A DNA stretch of 64,000 bases from Pandoraea pneumonica (GTDB lineage: Bacteria; Pseudomonadota; Gammaproteobacteria; Burkholderiales; Burkholderiaceae), in NCBI RefSeq assembly GCF_902459645.1, contig NZ_CABPSK010000001.1:682001-746000 (forward strand), written 5' to 3'. Numbering within the stretch: the first letter of the stretch is position 1; each line of letters opens with the position of its first letter. Made by a program: the position numbers and the translations under genes. Shown here piece by piece: positions 1-9,167 of the stretch. The notes beneath the pieces are model-generated. The model did no database searches. It was not told where the DNA came from and saw only the letters and a program-made list of their open reading frames with translations.

Positions 1-2
1 GC

Positions 3-692
3 AAGCTGGTGTCGCTCGTCGGGCCGTCGGGCTGCGGCAAGAGCACGCTGCTCTATATCCTCGGCGGGTTCGTGCAAGCGTCGCAGGGGGCATGCTCGAC
101 GTTCGGCACACCCATCACCGGTCCGGGTGTCGACCGAGGCATCGTGTTTCAGGAATACGCCTTGTTTCCGTGGCTTACGGTGTTCGAGAACATCGCCTAC
201 GGCTTGCGTCGCAAAGGGGCCGATGCCGACACGGTGACCCGGACGGTCGAGCGCTACATCGCGTTGATTCATCTCAAGGGCTTCGAACACCGCTTTCCGC
301 GCGAGTTATCGGGCGGGATGCGTCAGCGTGTGGCATTAGCCCGCACGTTTGCGAGCGATCCGAAAATCCTGCTGCTCGATGAGCCGTTCGGTGCGCTCGA
401 CGCGCAGACGCGCGAGTTCATGCAAGACGAGTTGCTGCGACTCTGGTCCGACTCAGGCAAGACGGCTGTTCTCGTGACTCACGATATCGACGAAGCCGTC
501 TATCTATCGGACACGATTTACGTGATGTCGCGCCGCCCGGGCCGGATCGTGAAACGCATCGATGTCGATCTGGACCGCGCGCTCGGTCGCGAAGTGACGA
601 TGCTATCGCCGCGCTTCGCGCAGTTACGCAACGACGTCTGGCTGACCGTGCGAGAACAGGTGCGCGGGGCTGAGTACGAGGCGACGATATGA
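3..692 (+). CDS. ABC transporter ATPase, NitT/TauT family (5' end cut by window)
   Basis: ATP-hydrolysing subunit of an importer for small anions or amine-type substrates (nitrate/sulfonate/taurine class). The reading frame is open to the left edge, so the N-terminus is missing; the GTG at 9 is an internal valine just before the Walker A loop, not a start. Visible motifs: Walker A GPSGCGKST, Q-loop in VFQEYALFPW, the signature LSGGMRQR (canonical LSGGQ with M for Q), Walker B ILLLDEPFGALD and the switch His in VTHDIDEA. The stop overlaps the next gene in an ATGA, so the ATPase and both permeases are translationally coupled. The substrate-binding protein would be expected upstream, outside the window. 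Family assignment is firm; substrate is unknown. Confidence 0.93.
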   Translation, partial: KLVSLVGPSGCGKSTLLYILGGFVQASQGACSTFGTPITGPGVDRGIVFQEYALFPWLTVFENIAYGLRRKGADADTVTRTVERYIALIHLKGFEHRFPRELSGGMRQRVALARTFASDPKILLLDEPFGALDAQTREFMQDELLRLWSDSGKTAVLVTHDIDEAVYLSDTIYVMSRRPGRIVKRIDVDLDRALGREVTMLSPRFAQLRNDVWLTVREQVRGAEYEATI

Positions 693-1495
693 GCAGCCGT
701 GCGTTGCCAGCGCTCGCCGTGCGGCAATGGCCCGGCGCGAAGGCCGCGACCGGGGCCGTGTCGGTGGGACTGTTGTTCGTGCTCTGGTATGCCGCGACGC
801 GATGGCAATGGTTGCCGGAAGGCTTCGTGCCGCCAATGACCGACGTATGGCGTGCAACGACGCATTTGGCGCGCACCGGCGAACTGTGGAGCAACCTCGT
901 CGCCACACTTCGTGCGAGCTTTTGGGGGTTGGCTGCCGGGCTGTTGATCGGCGTGCCGACGGGCTTGCTGATGGCAACGTCGGGCAGGTTCGAGCGCATC
1001 GTGGCGCCGGTGGTGCGCTCCACGTACGCGTTGCCGAAGACGACGCTGATCCCGCTGCTCGTGCTGTGGTTCGGCGTGGGCGGCATGACCAACATCGTGG
1101 TCATCGCCGTGACGACCACGCTGCCGCTCATTGTCTATACCCTGCGCGGCGCGCATGAGGTTCCCCACGTGCTGCTGTGGAGCGCACGCTCGCTTGGGAC
1201 TTCCCGCACGGGGCTGCTCTGGCGCGTGGTACTCCCCGGCGCAATGCCGCAGATTCTCACGGGCGTGCGCGTGGCGTTCGGTTTCACGCTGCTCGTGGCG
1301 ATTTCGTGCGAAATGATCGTGGCGAATCAGGGCATCGGCAAATTGATCTCGCAATATGGCGATCAGGGCAGCTACGACTATCTGTTCGCCGCACTGCTGG
1401 CGACGACGGTCATCGCGTATCTGGCCGACCTTACGCTGCGCAAGGTCAGTCAGTTCTGGCTGCGGTGGCACGAAACGACACAACATCATGACTAA
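689..1495 (+). CDS. ABC transporter permease (BPD/SsuC-like) 1
   Basis: Inner-membrane permease of about 268 residues, the usual size for NitT/TauT permeases. It has an N-terminal membrane segment (about residues 20-37) followed by the binding-protein-dependent transport domain. The EAA-type cytoplasmic loop that contacts the ATPase is seen in the stretch around ARSLGTSRTGLLWRVVLPGA (about residues 168-187). The ATG sits in an ATGA overlap with the ATPase gene. It overlaps the second permease by 8 nt, so the pair probably forms a heterodimeric channel. Substrate cannot be read from the sequence. Confidence 0.92.
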   Translation: MSSRALPALAVRQWPGAKAATGAVSVGLLFVLWYAATRWQWLPEGFVPPMTDVWRATTHLARTGELWSNLVATLRASFWGLAAGLLIGVPTGLLMATSGRFERIVAPVVRSTYALPKTTLIPLLVLWFGVGGMTNIVVIAVTTTLPLIVYTLRGAHEVPHVLLWSARSLGTSRTGLLWRVVLPGAMPQILTGVRVAFGFTLLVAISCEMIVANQGIGKLISQYGDQGSYDYLFAALLATTVIAYLADLTLRKVSQFWLRWHETTQHHD

Positions 1496-2309
1496 GGCCA
1501 ATGTATTGAACGGCGCGCAGGCGCCGCGGGCCACCGATTCCGCAGTCGCAAAGCGGACATCAGATGGGCTTCGCTGGGTCGAGCGATGGGTGGCGCTCGC
1601 TGTCTTGCTGACAGTCTGGCAAGCGGCCACGTATTACGGATGGGTGAGGGCGGTCTTCCTGCCGTCGCCAGCGGTTGTGGTTCACACGTTGTGGCAGCTC
1701 GTCGGGACGGGGGAGTTGTTTGTCACGCTGGGCACGAGTCTCTGGCGTGCGTGCGCCGGTGTTGCATTGGCGGCGTTGGTAGGGATTCCCGCTGGGCTGC
1801 TGATGGCCGAGTCCCGGTTTGCGCGCTGGTGGTTGTCGCCGTACATCGCGTTTGGTTTTCCATTGCCCAAAATCGCGTTGATTCCCGTGTTCACTGCGTG
1901 GTTCGGGATGGATAGCCTGTCGAAAGTCGTACTCGTGTTCGCCACCTGCGTATTTCCGTTTATCGTCGCTGCGCACGCGGGGGCCGCACTGATCTCGCAG
2001 AAACTGCGCTGGGCAGCGCTCTCGCTTGGCACGACGCGTGGCGAGTTGTTCCGCTTGATCTTGCTTCCCGCGACAGTGCCGTCGATGCTCTCAGGGCTGC
2101 GTATCGCGCTGCCGATCGGACTCATTACCGTATTCACCGCCGAGATGGTGACGGGCGGGGGCCTCGGCGAAGCCATCGTGCAAGCGCAGCGATACTTTCA
2201 ATCGCCACAGGTATATGCCTATGTGATCGTCACCATGATCGTGGGGTATCTCGCCGATGCGGGCATTGCGGCGTTGCAACGGCGCTTTGCCGCATGGGCC
2301 ACCGAATGA
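1488..2309 (+). CDS. ABC transporter permease (BPD/SsuC-like) 2
   Basis: Second permease, 273 residues from the ATG at 1488. The same frame is open further upstream (to 1356), but that part lies inside the first permease, and the ATG at 1488 gives the normal family length. Shows an N-terminal membrane segment, the same BPD fold and an EAA-like loop around ALSLGTTRGELFRLILLPA. The paralogy with the upstream gene is obvious in the shared LP(K)xxLIPvxxxWFGxxxxxxxxxV pattern. Two distinct permeases with one ATPase is a known arrangement in this family. Followed after 43 nt by a sulfurtransferase gene, which hints at a sulfur-containing substrate; that is inference. Confidence 0.92.
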   Translation: MTKANVLNGAQAPRATDSAVAKRTSDGLRWVERWVALAVLLTVWQAATYYGWVRAVFLPSPAVVVHTLWQLVGTGELFVTLGTSLWRACAGVALAALVGIPAGLLMAESRFARWWLSPYIAFGFPLPKIALIPVFTAWFGMDSLSKVVLVFATCVFPFIVAAHAGAALISQKLRWAALSLGTTRGELFRLILLPATVPSMLSGLRIALPIGLITVFTAEMVTGGGLGEAIVQAQRYFQSPQVYAYVIVTMIVGYLADAGIAALQRRFAAWATE

Positions 2310-2352
2310 ACGAATGGCCCACTGGGGCCGTGTTCAGATTCTCAAATTCAAA

Positions 2353-3255
2353 ATGACAGCCAACGCCTCTGCCTCTACGCCGGTGATCGAGCCCGGTTTT
2401 CTCGTCAATACCGAATGGCTGGCGCAAAACCTGCACCGCCCGGATCTGCGGCTGTTCGATTGCAGCGCCACGATGGTGGTGGATCCCGTTATCAAGCAGC
2501 GTGTGCAGCCGGAGCGAGCCGCCTTCGAGGCTGCGCACATCCCGGGCGCGCAGTTCATCGACATCGATGCGCAACTGTCCGACCGGCATCACCCGATTCA
2601 TCTGATGTTGCCGCCCCCCGATGCGTTCAAGGCGGCGGTGGAGGCGCTGGGCATTCGTCGCGACAGCATCGTCGTTATCTACAGTACCGGCACGCCGTGG
2701 TGGGCCACCCGCGTGTGGTGGATGTTGCGCGTTTATGGTTTTACGAATGCGCACCTGCTCGATGGCGGCTTGGCAAAGTGGCAGGTGGAAGGGCGGGGCG
2801 TCGAACAAGGACCCGTGGAAGCGCCCGCACCGGGCGAGTTCAGCATTGCGCAGCCGTTGCCTTATGTGGCGGCACGCGAAGATGTCGAACGGGCACTGCA
2901 TGCGCCGAAGGTTCGGCTGATCAATGCGCTGCGCCCGGCACAGTACAGCGGCGAGGAAATGCCGCGCAAGGGGCGTCCGGGCCATATTCCCAGCAGCGTC
3001 AACGTCCCGGCGGCCAGTCTTCTCGACGGCGCGTCCGGCGAGTTGCTCGACGATGCCGCATTGCGAGACCGCTTCGCTGCGGCGGGCGTTGGGCCGGAGC
3101 GCGCTGTCATTGCCTATTGTGGCGGCGGCGTTTCGGCGAGTCTGGTGGTCTTTGCGCTCATGAAACTCGGTCATCCGGATGTGCGGCTCTACGACGCCTC
3201 GCTGGGCGAATGGGGGAGTGCGCCGGAACTGCCGATGCAGGTCGAAGGCCGGTAA
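2353..3255 (+). CDS. two-domain sulfurtransferase (rhodanese / 3-mercaptopyruvate type)
   Basis: About 300 residues with two rhodanese domains, the SseA/TST layout: an inactive N-terminal domain (about residues 10-140) and a catalytic C-terminal domain (about 165-295). The persulfide-carrying cysteine is Cys256 in YCGGGVSAS. That loop departs from the CRxGx[R/T] loop of thiosulfate sulfurtransferases and from CGSGVTA of mercaptopyruvate enzymes, so the sulfur donor is uncertain. I chose ATG 2353; ATG 2314 is an alternative that adds 13 residues, and neither has a strong Shine-Dalgarno. It lies directly behind a NitT/TauT importer and may process sulfur from the imported compound (inference). 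Confidence 0.88.
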   Translation: MTANASASTPVIEPGFLVNTEWLAQNLHRPDLRLFDCSATMVVDPVIKQRVQPERAAFEAAHIPGAQFIDIDAQLSDRHHPIHLMLPPPDAFKAAVEALGIRRDSIVVIYSTGTPWWATRVWWMLRVYGFTNAHLLDGGLAKWQVEGRGVEQGPVEAPAPGEFSIAQPLPYVAAREDVERALHAPKVRLINALRPAQYSGEEMPRKGRPGHIPSSVNVPAASLLDGASGELLDDAALRDRFAAAGVGPERAVIAYCGGGVSASLVVFALMKLGHPDVRLYDASLGEWGSAPELPMQVEGR

Positions 3256-3495
3256 TTTCGCGATCACTTCGCGTAACCGGCTGTTTTCTCAAGTTTTTCA
3301 CGTTTGCGCCGTTGGAGCCCTTAGGGGCCATTGCGGCCCTTGAACCTGTCATGTCAGCCGGGGGCAACGAGACTGTTGCGCGGCAAGCCCAGACAACCGT
3401 GACACGCGTGCGTTTGTCATGCATTTCGGGCAGCATGGCGGGCGGCGACCTCCGGGGCCGGAGGCCGCTCTCCCGAAAGAAAGGCGAAAGCGCAA

Positions 3496-5133
3496 ATGTT
3501 GAAGAATTGGACGATTCGTTGGCGGTTACGGTTTGCGGTGGCGGGGCTTGCCACGCTGGTCGTGGTGGTGGGCGGCCTGACCCTCGCAGGGTTGCGTGAG
3601 ACGGTGGGCAGTCTGCGCGAGGTTTACAACAAAGAACTGGCCAGCACACGGCTGCTCGGGGAGTCCGAAATTCAGATCGGCCGCGCCCGCGCGGTGGTCC
3701 TCAGAGCGCCGCAGGCGCCCACGGCGGAACTCAAGGCCGACGACATCAAGAAGGGCACGGTCTACTGGGGTGAGTCGGAGAAGGCATGGCAAGCCTATCT
3801 GGCGTTGCCCGCCGACGCTGACGAGCAACGTCTGGCGGCGCAGGTGACCAGTGCGCGGCAGGCGTTGAAAGATGCCTTCACGCTGGTGCAGAACGGTATT
3901 TCCTCCGGCCAGACCGACGCCTATTACGAGCAGGCGGCGGCACTGGGCAAGCGCTATACGTCCTATGTGAATGCGAACGACGCGCTCAAGCAGCTTTACG
4001 ACGGGCGGGCCAAGACGAGCTTTGAGTCGGCCGAGTCGGCTTACGATCGGCAACTGATCTTGACGCTTTGTGCGATTGGGTTTGCCGTCATTGCCGCGTT
4101 CCTGACGGCGCGGGCATTGAATCGCGCCATTACGCGGCCGTTGGACGACGTGCTCGAACACTTCCAAGAAATTGCCGACGGCAACTTGCGCCGCCCCGTT
4201 CACATTACGTCGACGGACGAGATGGGGCGGTTGCTGGAGGCGCTTGCCGCGATGAAGGCGCAGCTTGGCGACACGGTGGCTAAGGTGCGCAAGAGCGGTG
4301 AGGCCATTGCAGCGAGTGCGCGCGAGATTGCCGCCGGTAATTTGGATCTGTCGTCGCGTACGGAGCAACAAGCGGCGTCGCTTGAAGAGACGGCGGCGAG
4401 CATGGAGCAGTTGACGGGCACCGTGCGGCAGAACATGGAGCATGCGCATCAAGCGAATCAGTTGGCGCGTCAGGCGAGCGAGCAGACCGGCGCCGGCGAT
4501 AGCGCGATGGCGCAGGTGACCGACACGATGCGTCAGATCGATGCGGGATCGGCGAAGATTCGCGAGATTATTTCGCTGATCGACGGCATCGCGTTCCAGA
4601 CGAACATTCTCGCGTTGAACGCGGCTGTGGAAGCGGCTCGCGCGGGCGAGCAGGGCCGTGGGTTTGCCGTGGTGGCTAACGAGGTGCGCACCTTGGCGCA
4701 GCGCTCGGCGAGTGCGGCACGTGACATCAAGACGTTGATCGAAACGTCGGCCGAGCGCTCGGCAGCGGGCAGCCGCATCGTCGGTGAAGCCGGGGCCGCG
4801 ATGCAGGAAATTGCGGGCAGCGTGCGTCGGGTGACCGACATCATGGCCGAGATTTCGGCGGCATCGGAAGAGCAAACGGCGGGGATCGATCAGGTGGCGC
4901 GCGCGGTCACGCAGATGGACGAGGTGACGCAGCAGAACGCCGCGCTGGTCGAGCAAGCCTCGGCAGCCGCCCAGTCGCTCGCGGAACAGGCCGAGTCGCT
5001 GAAACAAGCCGTGGCGGTGTTCCAGTTGGCACAGTCAGATGAGCCAGGCATGCTGGGTTTTAACGCGCTTGGTCAAGCCCCTGCGGCAACCGCAGCCACG
5101 GCACGGGGGCGGTTGCATTCGGTGGTGTCTTGA
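3496..5133 (+). CDS. methyl-accepting chemotaxis protein
   Basis: Inner-membrane chemoreceptor of 545 residues. TM1 is at about residues 9-29, followed by a periplasmic four-helix ligand domain (about 30-186, Tar-like), TM2 about 187-208, a HAMP linker, then a long coiled-coil signalling domain. The hairpin tip that binds CheA/CheW is clear ([20 protein letters not shown], near residues 360-380). Glutamate/glutamine-rich methylation helices flank it (for example [20 protein letters not shown]). The C-terminus (LHSVVS) lacks the NWETF-type pentapeptide that tethers CheR, so adaptation probably relies on other receptors. No other chemotaxis genes are near; this is an orphan receptor. Ligand unknown. 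Confidence 0.95.
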   Translation: MLKNWTIRWRLRFAVAGLATLVVVVGGLTLAGLRETVGSLREVYNKELASTRLLGESEIQIGRARAVVLRAPQAPTAELKADDIKKGTVYWGESEKAWQAYLALPADADEQRLAAQVTSARQALKDAFTLVQNGISSGQTDAYYEQAAALGKRYTSYVNANDALKQLYDGRAKTSFESAESAYDRQLILTLCAIGFAVIAAFLTARALNRAITRPLDDVLEHFQEIADGNLRRPVHITSTDEMGRLLEALAAMKAQLGDTVAKVRKSGEAIAASAREIAAGNLDLSSRTEQQAASLEETAASMEQLTGTVRQNMEHAHQANQLARQASEQTGAGDSAMAQVTDTMRQIDAGSAKIREIISLIDGIAFQTNILALNAAVEAARAGEQGRGFAVVANEVRTLAQRSASAARDIKTLIETSAERSAAGSRIVGEAGAAMQEIAGSVRRVTDIMAEISAASEEQTAGIDQVARAVTQMDEVTQQNAALVEQASAAAQSLAEQAESLKQAVAVFQLAQSDEPGMLGFNALGQAPAATAATARGRLHSVVS

Positions 5134-5168
5134 GTGGGTAATGTCGCGGGGTGAGGCAAGCCGCAAGG

Positions 5169-7376
5169 TTAGGCACGATTCAGTTGCCGCCCACCCCAGT
5201 CGCCACGCCGCCCGACATCGAACGTCGCAGCAAACTCCAGCGCCGGCATCGGTTTCCCGAAGAGATACCCCTGTCCTTCGTCGCAACCCAGCCGGCGCAA
5301 GTTGTCCCGCTGTTCTGCGGTCTCGACGCCTTCTGCCGTCGTGCGCAAATCGAAGCTCCTCGTCATATCGACGAGCGCCCGCACGACTGAGGCGTCTCGC
5401 TCCGATTCCACCATCGCCTGCACAAACGACCGGTCGATTTTGATGCGGCTCAGCGGATAACGCCTGAGCAAGCTGATCGACGCGTAGCCCGTGCCGAAAT
5501 CGTCAAACGCTATGCCGACGCCGTAATCGCGCAGGCGCCGCAATGCATCGAGCACTACGTCGTCGTCAAGCACGATGCTCTCGGTTACCTCCAGTTCGAG
5601 CGCCTGCGGTGGCAAACCGTGCCGGTTCAATACGGCAATGACTTCGTCGACGATGCTCCCAATGCGGAACTGCAAACCGAACAAATTGACGCCAATGCGA
5701 AACGCCGGTGCCCCATTGCGCCGCCAGAACGCCGCTTGCGCACACGCTTCATCCAGCACCCATGCGCCTACGGCCGCCGCTAACGGCCCGCGCTCAAGCG
5801 CAGGCAAGAATGCCGCCGGGGACAACAACCCGCGCTGCGGATGCCGCCACCGGATCAACGCCTCAGCGCCGGTCAGCGATCCATCCGCGAAATCGACCTG
5901 CGGTTGATAGAACAGCACGAACTCGCCGTCGTTGACCGCCCGGTGCAGCTCGATGTTGTACACACGACGCTCGACGGCCTCCATGCGCAACGTTTCCACA
6001 AACACGAACACCTGACCCGGCCCGTGGTGCTTCGCGCGCGACAACGCGAGGTCGGCATTGCTGATCAGGCTAAGCGCCTCGTGCGCGTGCTGCGGCGCGA
6101 CGGCGATGCCGCAACACGCCGTCACGCGTACATCGAACCCGCCGATCACCATCGGCTCGGCAATGGCCGCCGCAGCGGCATCGGCAATCAGTCGCGCATC
6201 TGCCGTGTTCGTCACCCCGGGCAGCAGCAGCGCGAACTCGTCGGCGCCAATCCGTGCGACGGTGTCGTCCGCTCGCACCATCCCGCTCAACCGCCGCGAG
6301 ACTTCGCAAAGAATGCCGTCGCCCACCGCGTGCCCGAGCGTGTCGTTCACATCCTTGAAGCCATCGAGATCGATGATCACGACTGCCGCACCACTGAGGC
6401 ACGCCGACGTGACTTCGGTGTTGCGATAAAAGCTTGCGCGATTGGCCACGCCGGTCAGCACGTCGGTGCTGGCAAGCCGTTTGAGCGCATCTTTCTCGTC
6501 GCGCAACGTACTCAAGTCATGGACATGGGCGTTGAACGTCAGCACGCCATTCTCGCGCCAGCAGAACAGCGACGCGCTCAACATAAACTCGGCCCCATCT
6601 TTTCGCAGCCCATAAACGACTGACGGCATGGTCAGCCCATCGACCGAGCCCATGGTGACCACTTGTGCGATTCGGTCACGCAGTGCGGGGCGGCCGTGCT
6701 CGGGCACCAGCGCTTCGATAGTCAGGCCTAAGGCGTCTTGGATGTCATATCCGTAGAGCGTGGCCGCAGCGAGATTCCAGTCGAGGATCTTGCCGCTCTC
6801 GTCGAAGCGGATCATCGCCGTGGGCGAACGCCGCTCAGGCTCAGCAAAAGTGCGCCGGTCGCGTTCGACAAAGAGCTCGACGCGACGTAATTCGAGCCGG
6901 TCGGATGCCATTCTCGCTAGCTCGCGCAAACGCTCGCAATCGACCGCTGAAAAATCGTGCTTGGGTTTGTTGTCGATAACGCACAGCGCGCCAAGCGCAT
7001 GCCCACCGACCGACATGAGAGGCACGCCCGCATAAAAGCGCACCTGTGACTCGCCAGTGACAAGGGGGTTGTCGTGGAAGCGCTCGTCGCGTGTCGCGTC
7101 GGGCACGACCAGCACGGCGTCCTGAAGGATCGCATGCGCGCAGAACGATGCGTCGCGGCTCATGTCGACGTCGCAGCCCGAGAATCCCGTCGCGGCGGCA
7201 AAAAACACGTGATCGCTGCCGACCATATTGACCGCTGCCACAGGGACATCGAACATGTGCGCCGCGATGCGAACTACGACATCCAGACTCGGCAGCGGAC
7301 GATCGCTGCCCAGCCCGTATTCCGCCAACGCGGCAAGCCTCTCGGTATCCATCGGCAATACAGGGGGACACTTCAT
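5169..7376 (-). CDS. GAF-PAS-GGDEF-EAL cyclic-di-GMP signalling protein
   Basis: Cytosolic 735-residue protein. Order: GAF (about 20-165), PAS (about 190-300), GGDEF (about 310-465), EAL (about 480-725). The diguanylate-cyclase active-site motif reads GADEF instead of GG(D/E)EF, while the inhibitory I-site RADD five residues upstream is kept. The EAL domain looks complete: EALIRW, ELEVTES, DDFGTG, KIDRS and AEGVETAEQ are all present. The expected activity is therefore c-di-GMP phosphodiesterase, with the GGDEF domain possibly acting as a GTP or c-di-GMP sensor. The start has a good GAGGAG 7 nt upstream. It converges on the chemoreceptor with only 35 nt between stops. No membrane segment is seen. 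Confidence 0.94.
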   Translation of the reverse strand: MKCPPVLPMDTERLAALAEYGLGSDRPLPSLDVVVRIAAHMFDVPVAAVNMVGSDHVFFAAATGFSGCDVDMSRDASFCAHAILQDAVLVVPDATRDERFHDNPLVTGESQVRFYAGVPLMSVGGHALGALCVIDNKPKHDFSAVDCERLRELARMASDRLELRRVELFVERDRRTFAEPERRSPTAMIRFDESGKILDWNLAAATLYGYDIQDALGLTIEALVPEHGRPALRDRIAQVVTMGSVDGLTMPSVVYGLRKDGAEFMLSASLFCWRENGVLTFNAHVHDLSTLRDEKDALKRLASTDVLTGVANRASFYRNTEVTSACLSGAAVVIIDLDGFKDVNDTLGHAVGDGILCEVSRRLSGMVRADDTVARIGADEFALLLPGVTNTADARLIADAAAAAIAEPMVIGGFDVRVTACCGIAVAPQHAHEALSLISNADLALSRAKHHGPGQVFVFVETLRMEAVERRVYNIELHRAVNDGEFVLFYQPQVDFADGSLTGAEALIRWRHPQRGLLSPAAFLPALERGPLAAAVGAWVLDEACAQAAFWRRNGAPAFRIGVNLFGLQFRIGSIVDEVIAVLNRHGLPPQALELEVTESIVLDDDVVLDALRRLRDYGVGIAFDDFGTGYASISLLRRYPLSRIKIDRSFVQAMVESERDASVVRALVDMTRSFDLRTTAEGVETAEQRDNLRRLGCDEGQGYLFGKPMPALEFAATFDVGRRGDWGGRQLNRA

Positions 7377-7683
7377 CAGTGGTCTCCTCGCCTGAAAGCG
7401 GCGCTATCGACAAACTTCGGGAAGCGTTTGCATGCGTGCAGACACGAAGCGTATCGCGGTCAAATAAGACCGGAAGTACGTTCGAGCAAGGGAAGCCCCG
7501 TGAGTGACGCTTTGCGTTCTATCCGCCGGATATGCGTCCGGCTGAATTCGGATAATTCGTCCGATTGAGCGGATTATAGTGCGAAGTTAAGCACTTATGT
7601 ATTCAGGCTAATTCGGGATGCCAATTGTATTGCAATGGCGTATTGGGAAACGCGTTTTCATACTTGCGTTTGAAGCGTAGTGG
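7377..7683. other. intergenic region, 307 nt, no gene
   Basis: Lies upstream of the GAF-GGDEF-EAL gene and downstream of the isochorismatase-like gene, both on the minus strand. No convincing coding frame. It becomes A+T-rich from about 7550 to 7680 and should hold the promoter of the signalling gene. One perfect inverted repeat, GCCGGA-N6-TCCGGC at 7525-7542, could be a hairpin or operator; there is no T-run behind it. Confidence 0.5.
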
Positions 7684-8253
7684 TTAGGCCAGTAAAGCCA
7701 GCGCATCCGCGAGTGTCAGCACGGTAGTTCTCGATTCGAACGCCGTCGCGAAAAGATGATCGTGCACGAGCTGATCCGGATCGTAGCAGCAATCTTTCAC
7801 GGTGAATAACCGAAAATCGGCATCGCTCGCATAAGCGATTGACGACAACATCACGCCCGTCGATGCGATGCCCACCATGATCAACGTGTCGATGCCACGG
7901 GCGGAAAGCCGCACCTGCAAATCGGTGCCATAGAAAACGCTGGCACGATGCGCGACGACAACCGTTTCGTTCTCTCGCCGCCCCAATTCAGGCGAGACAG
8001 CGTCTTCAACGAATAGCCCCAATTGCTTGACGCCTTGCCCATTCTTATTGAGCGGGCTGACTTCCGGATAACCAGGGCTAAAGTGAAACTTGGCGAAATA
8101 GATATCAATGCCTTTAACGCGGGCGGCGTCACACAATTGACGTGTGTTCGAAAGCAGCTCGGGGGCAACTGAAGGAAACAGCGCGAGGATATCGGTCTGA
8201 TAGTGCATGACCAACAGTGCTGTTTTCTCGGAATGGATGTCCGAAATCGGCAT
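7684..8253 (-). CDS. isochorismatase-like hydrolase lacking the usual Cys
   Basis: 189 residues from ATG 8253 (an upstream in-frame ATG at 8319 would add a 22-residue basic tail unlike the family). Fold markers of the isochorismatase/nicotinamidase superfamily are present: the first acidic residue in MHYQTDIL, the Lys in FAKFHFSPGYPE, and the cis-peptide loop region GIASTGVMLSS. In cysteine hydrolases the last motif carries the nucleophile (TxxCV); here the position is Val, as in some family branches that are not classic amidases. The reaction is therefore unclear. Single gene, with the nitroreductase terminator immediately upstream. Confidence 0.85.
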   Translation of the reverse strand: MPISDIHSEKTALLVMHYQTDILALFPSVAPELLSNTRQLCDAARVKGIDIYFAKFHFSPGYPEVSPLNKNGQGVKQLGLFVEDAVSPELGRRENETVVVAHRASVFYGTDLQVRLSARGIDTLIMVGIASTGVMLSSIAYASDADFRLFTVKDCCYDPDQLVHDHLFATAFESRTTVLTLADALALLA

Positions 8254-8313
8254 AGTCGTTGCGCGCAGGGGGCGTTCATAAGAACGATCAGCGACTCTAT
8301 CACGCGCTATGCG

Positions 8314-8347
8314 AAGCAAAAAAGCAAAACGGGCGCCGAAGCGCCCG
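8314..8347 (-). terminator. intrinsic terminator of the nitroreductase gene
   Basis: On the minus strand: a 7-bp perfect stem CGGGCGC / GCGCCCG closed by a stable TTCG tetraloop, followed by TTTTGCTTTTTT. It starts 28 nt after the nitroreductase stop, a textbook intrinsic terminator position. Confidence 0.85.
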
Positions 8348-8375
8348 CGCGAGTTCTCTTAGCTCTGCGATCCAA

Positions 8376-8993
8376 TTAAATGGACAGCCGCCCCAGCCAT
8401 TCGCGAACGTGATCGCCGCGTTCGGCACGAGGCTTCACTTCGGCATCGGCAGGCGGGGTGCCGACGAACAGGAAGCCCAGAATTTGTTCATTCGGCTCGA
8501 AGTCGAGCACCTGATGCAGATCTTTGTCGTAAGCGTCGGGGCCGGTGGCCCAGAACCCGCCATAGCCAAGAATGTGCAACGCGTTGAGCATATTCATTGT
8601 GGCCGCGCCAACCGACAGTAGTTGCTCGCCCGCCGGTACATTCGTTTGCGTCGATACCGACGCGGCAATCACGATGATGAGCGGTGCCGCAAAGGCTTTG
8701 CGACGGCGTTGCTCGTGGGCCTCGGGCCCTGCGTCGGGATTTCGTTTGGCGGCAATCTCAACCAGCGCTTGGCCCAGATCTTCGCGCGCTTCGTCGCGCA
8801 CGACGACAAAGCGCCACGGACGCAACCGGCCGTGGTCCGGTGCACGCAGCGCAGCATCGAATACCAGATTGAGCTCAACATCGTTCGGTGCTGGTTCAGA
8901 CAGCGGCCAGTGCGACTGACGCGAGAGCAGGGCGTCGAGCGCCAACTGACGCGATGCATTCACCGGGCTAGCAAAATCAGTGGTCGTACCCAT
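8376..8993 (-). CDS. nitroreductase family protein (YdjA-like)
   Basis: FMN-dependent NAD(P)H oxidoreductase of 205 residues. The motif RAPDHGRLRPWRF (about 46-58) is typical of the YdjA branch, which is smaller than NfsA/NfsB and has a reduced helical excursion. The C-terminal FMN-contacting segment GYGGFWATG is also seen. Start: ATG 8993 is preferred over ATG 8999 because GGAG lies 8 nt upstream of the former. Likely cytosolic homodimer reducing nitro- or quinone-type substrates; natural substrate unknown. Divergent from the AhpD-like gene across a 174-nt region with a Fur-box-like palindrome, so the pair may be co-regulated. Confidence 0.92.
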   Translation of the reverse strand: MGTTTDFASPVNASRQLALDALLSRQSHWPLSEPAPNDVELNLVFDAALRAPDHGRLRPWRFVVVRDEAREDLGQALVEIAAKRNPDAGPEAHEQRRRKAFAAPLIIVIAASVSTQTNVPAGEQLLSVGAATMNMLNALHILGYGGFWATGPDAYDKDLHQVLDFEPNEQILGFLFVGTPPADAEVKPRAERGDHVREWLGRLSI

Positions 8994-9046
8994 CAACATG
9001 TCTCCAGAAACAGATGAGCCATCATCCGCGATTCTTCTGGAAAAAT

Positions 9047-9065
9047 CAAAATGATTCTCATTTGC
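9047..9065. promoter_or_regulatory. Fur-box-like palindrome between divergent genes
   Basis: A perfect 15-bp dyad AAATGA-TTC-TCATTT (9049-9063) matches 13 of 19 positions of the Fur consensus GATAATGATAATCATTATC when aligned on its centre. It lies 54 nt before the nitroreductase start and about 100 nt before the AhpD-like start. The match was counted by eye; binding is not shown. Confidence 0.45.
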
Positions 9066-9167
9066 GATAATGTCTTGCGTTTTTTGCAAGATGACGTGTC
9101 GCGCAAGTCATTTGAGAAAGCTTGTAATCTAGCGCTTCGCCCAACTGCCAACGCAAAGGCCTATCTC

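Noticed and set aside
3256-3495. Hairpin GGGCC/GGCCC near 3323-3340 as a terminator of the sulfurtransferase gene
   Set aside because: Short stem and no T-run; the rest of this 240-nt gap shows no gene or clear signal.
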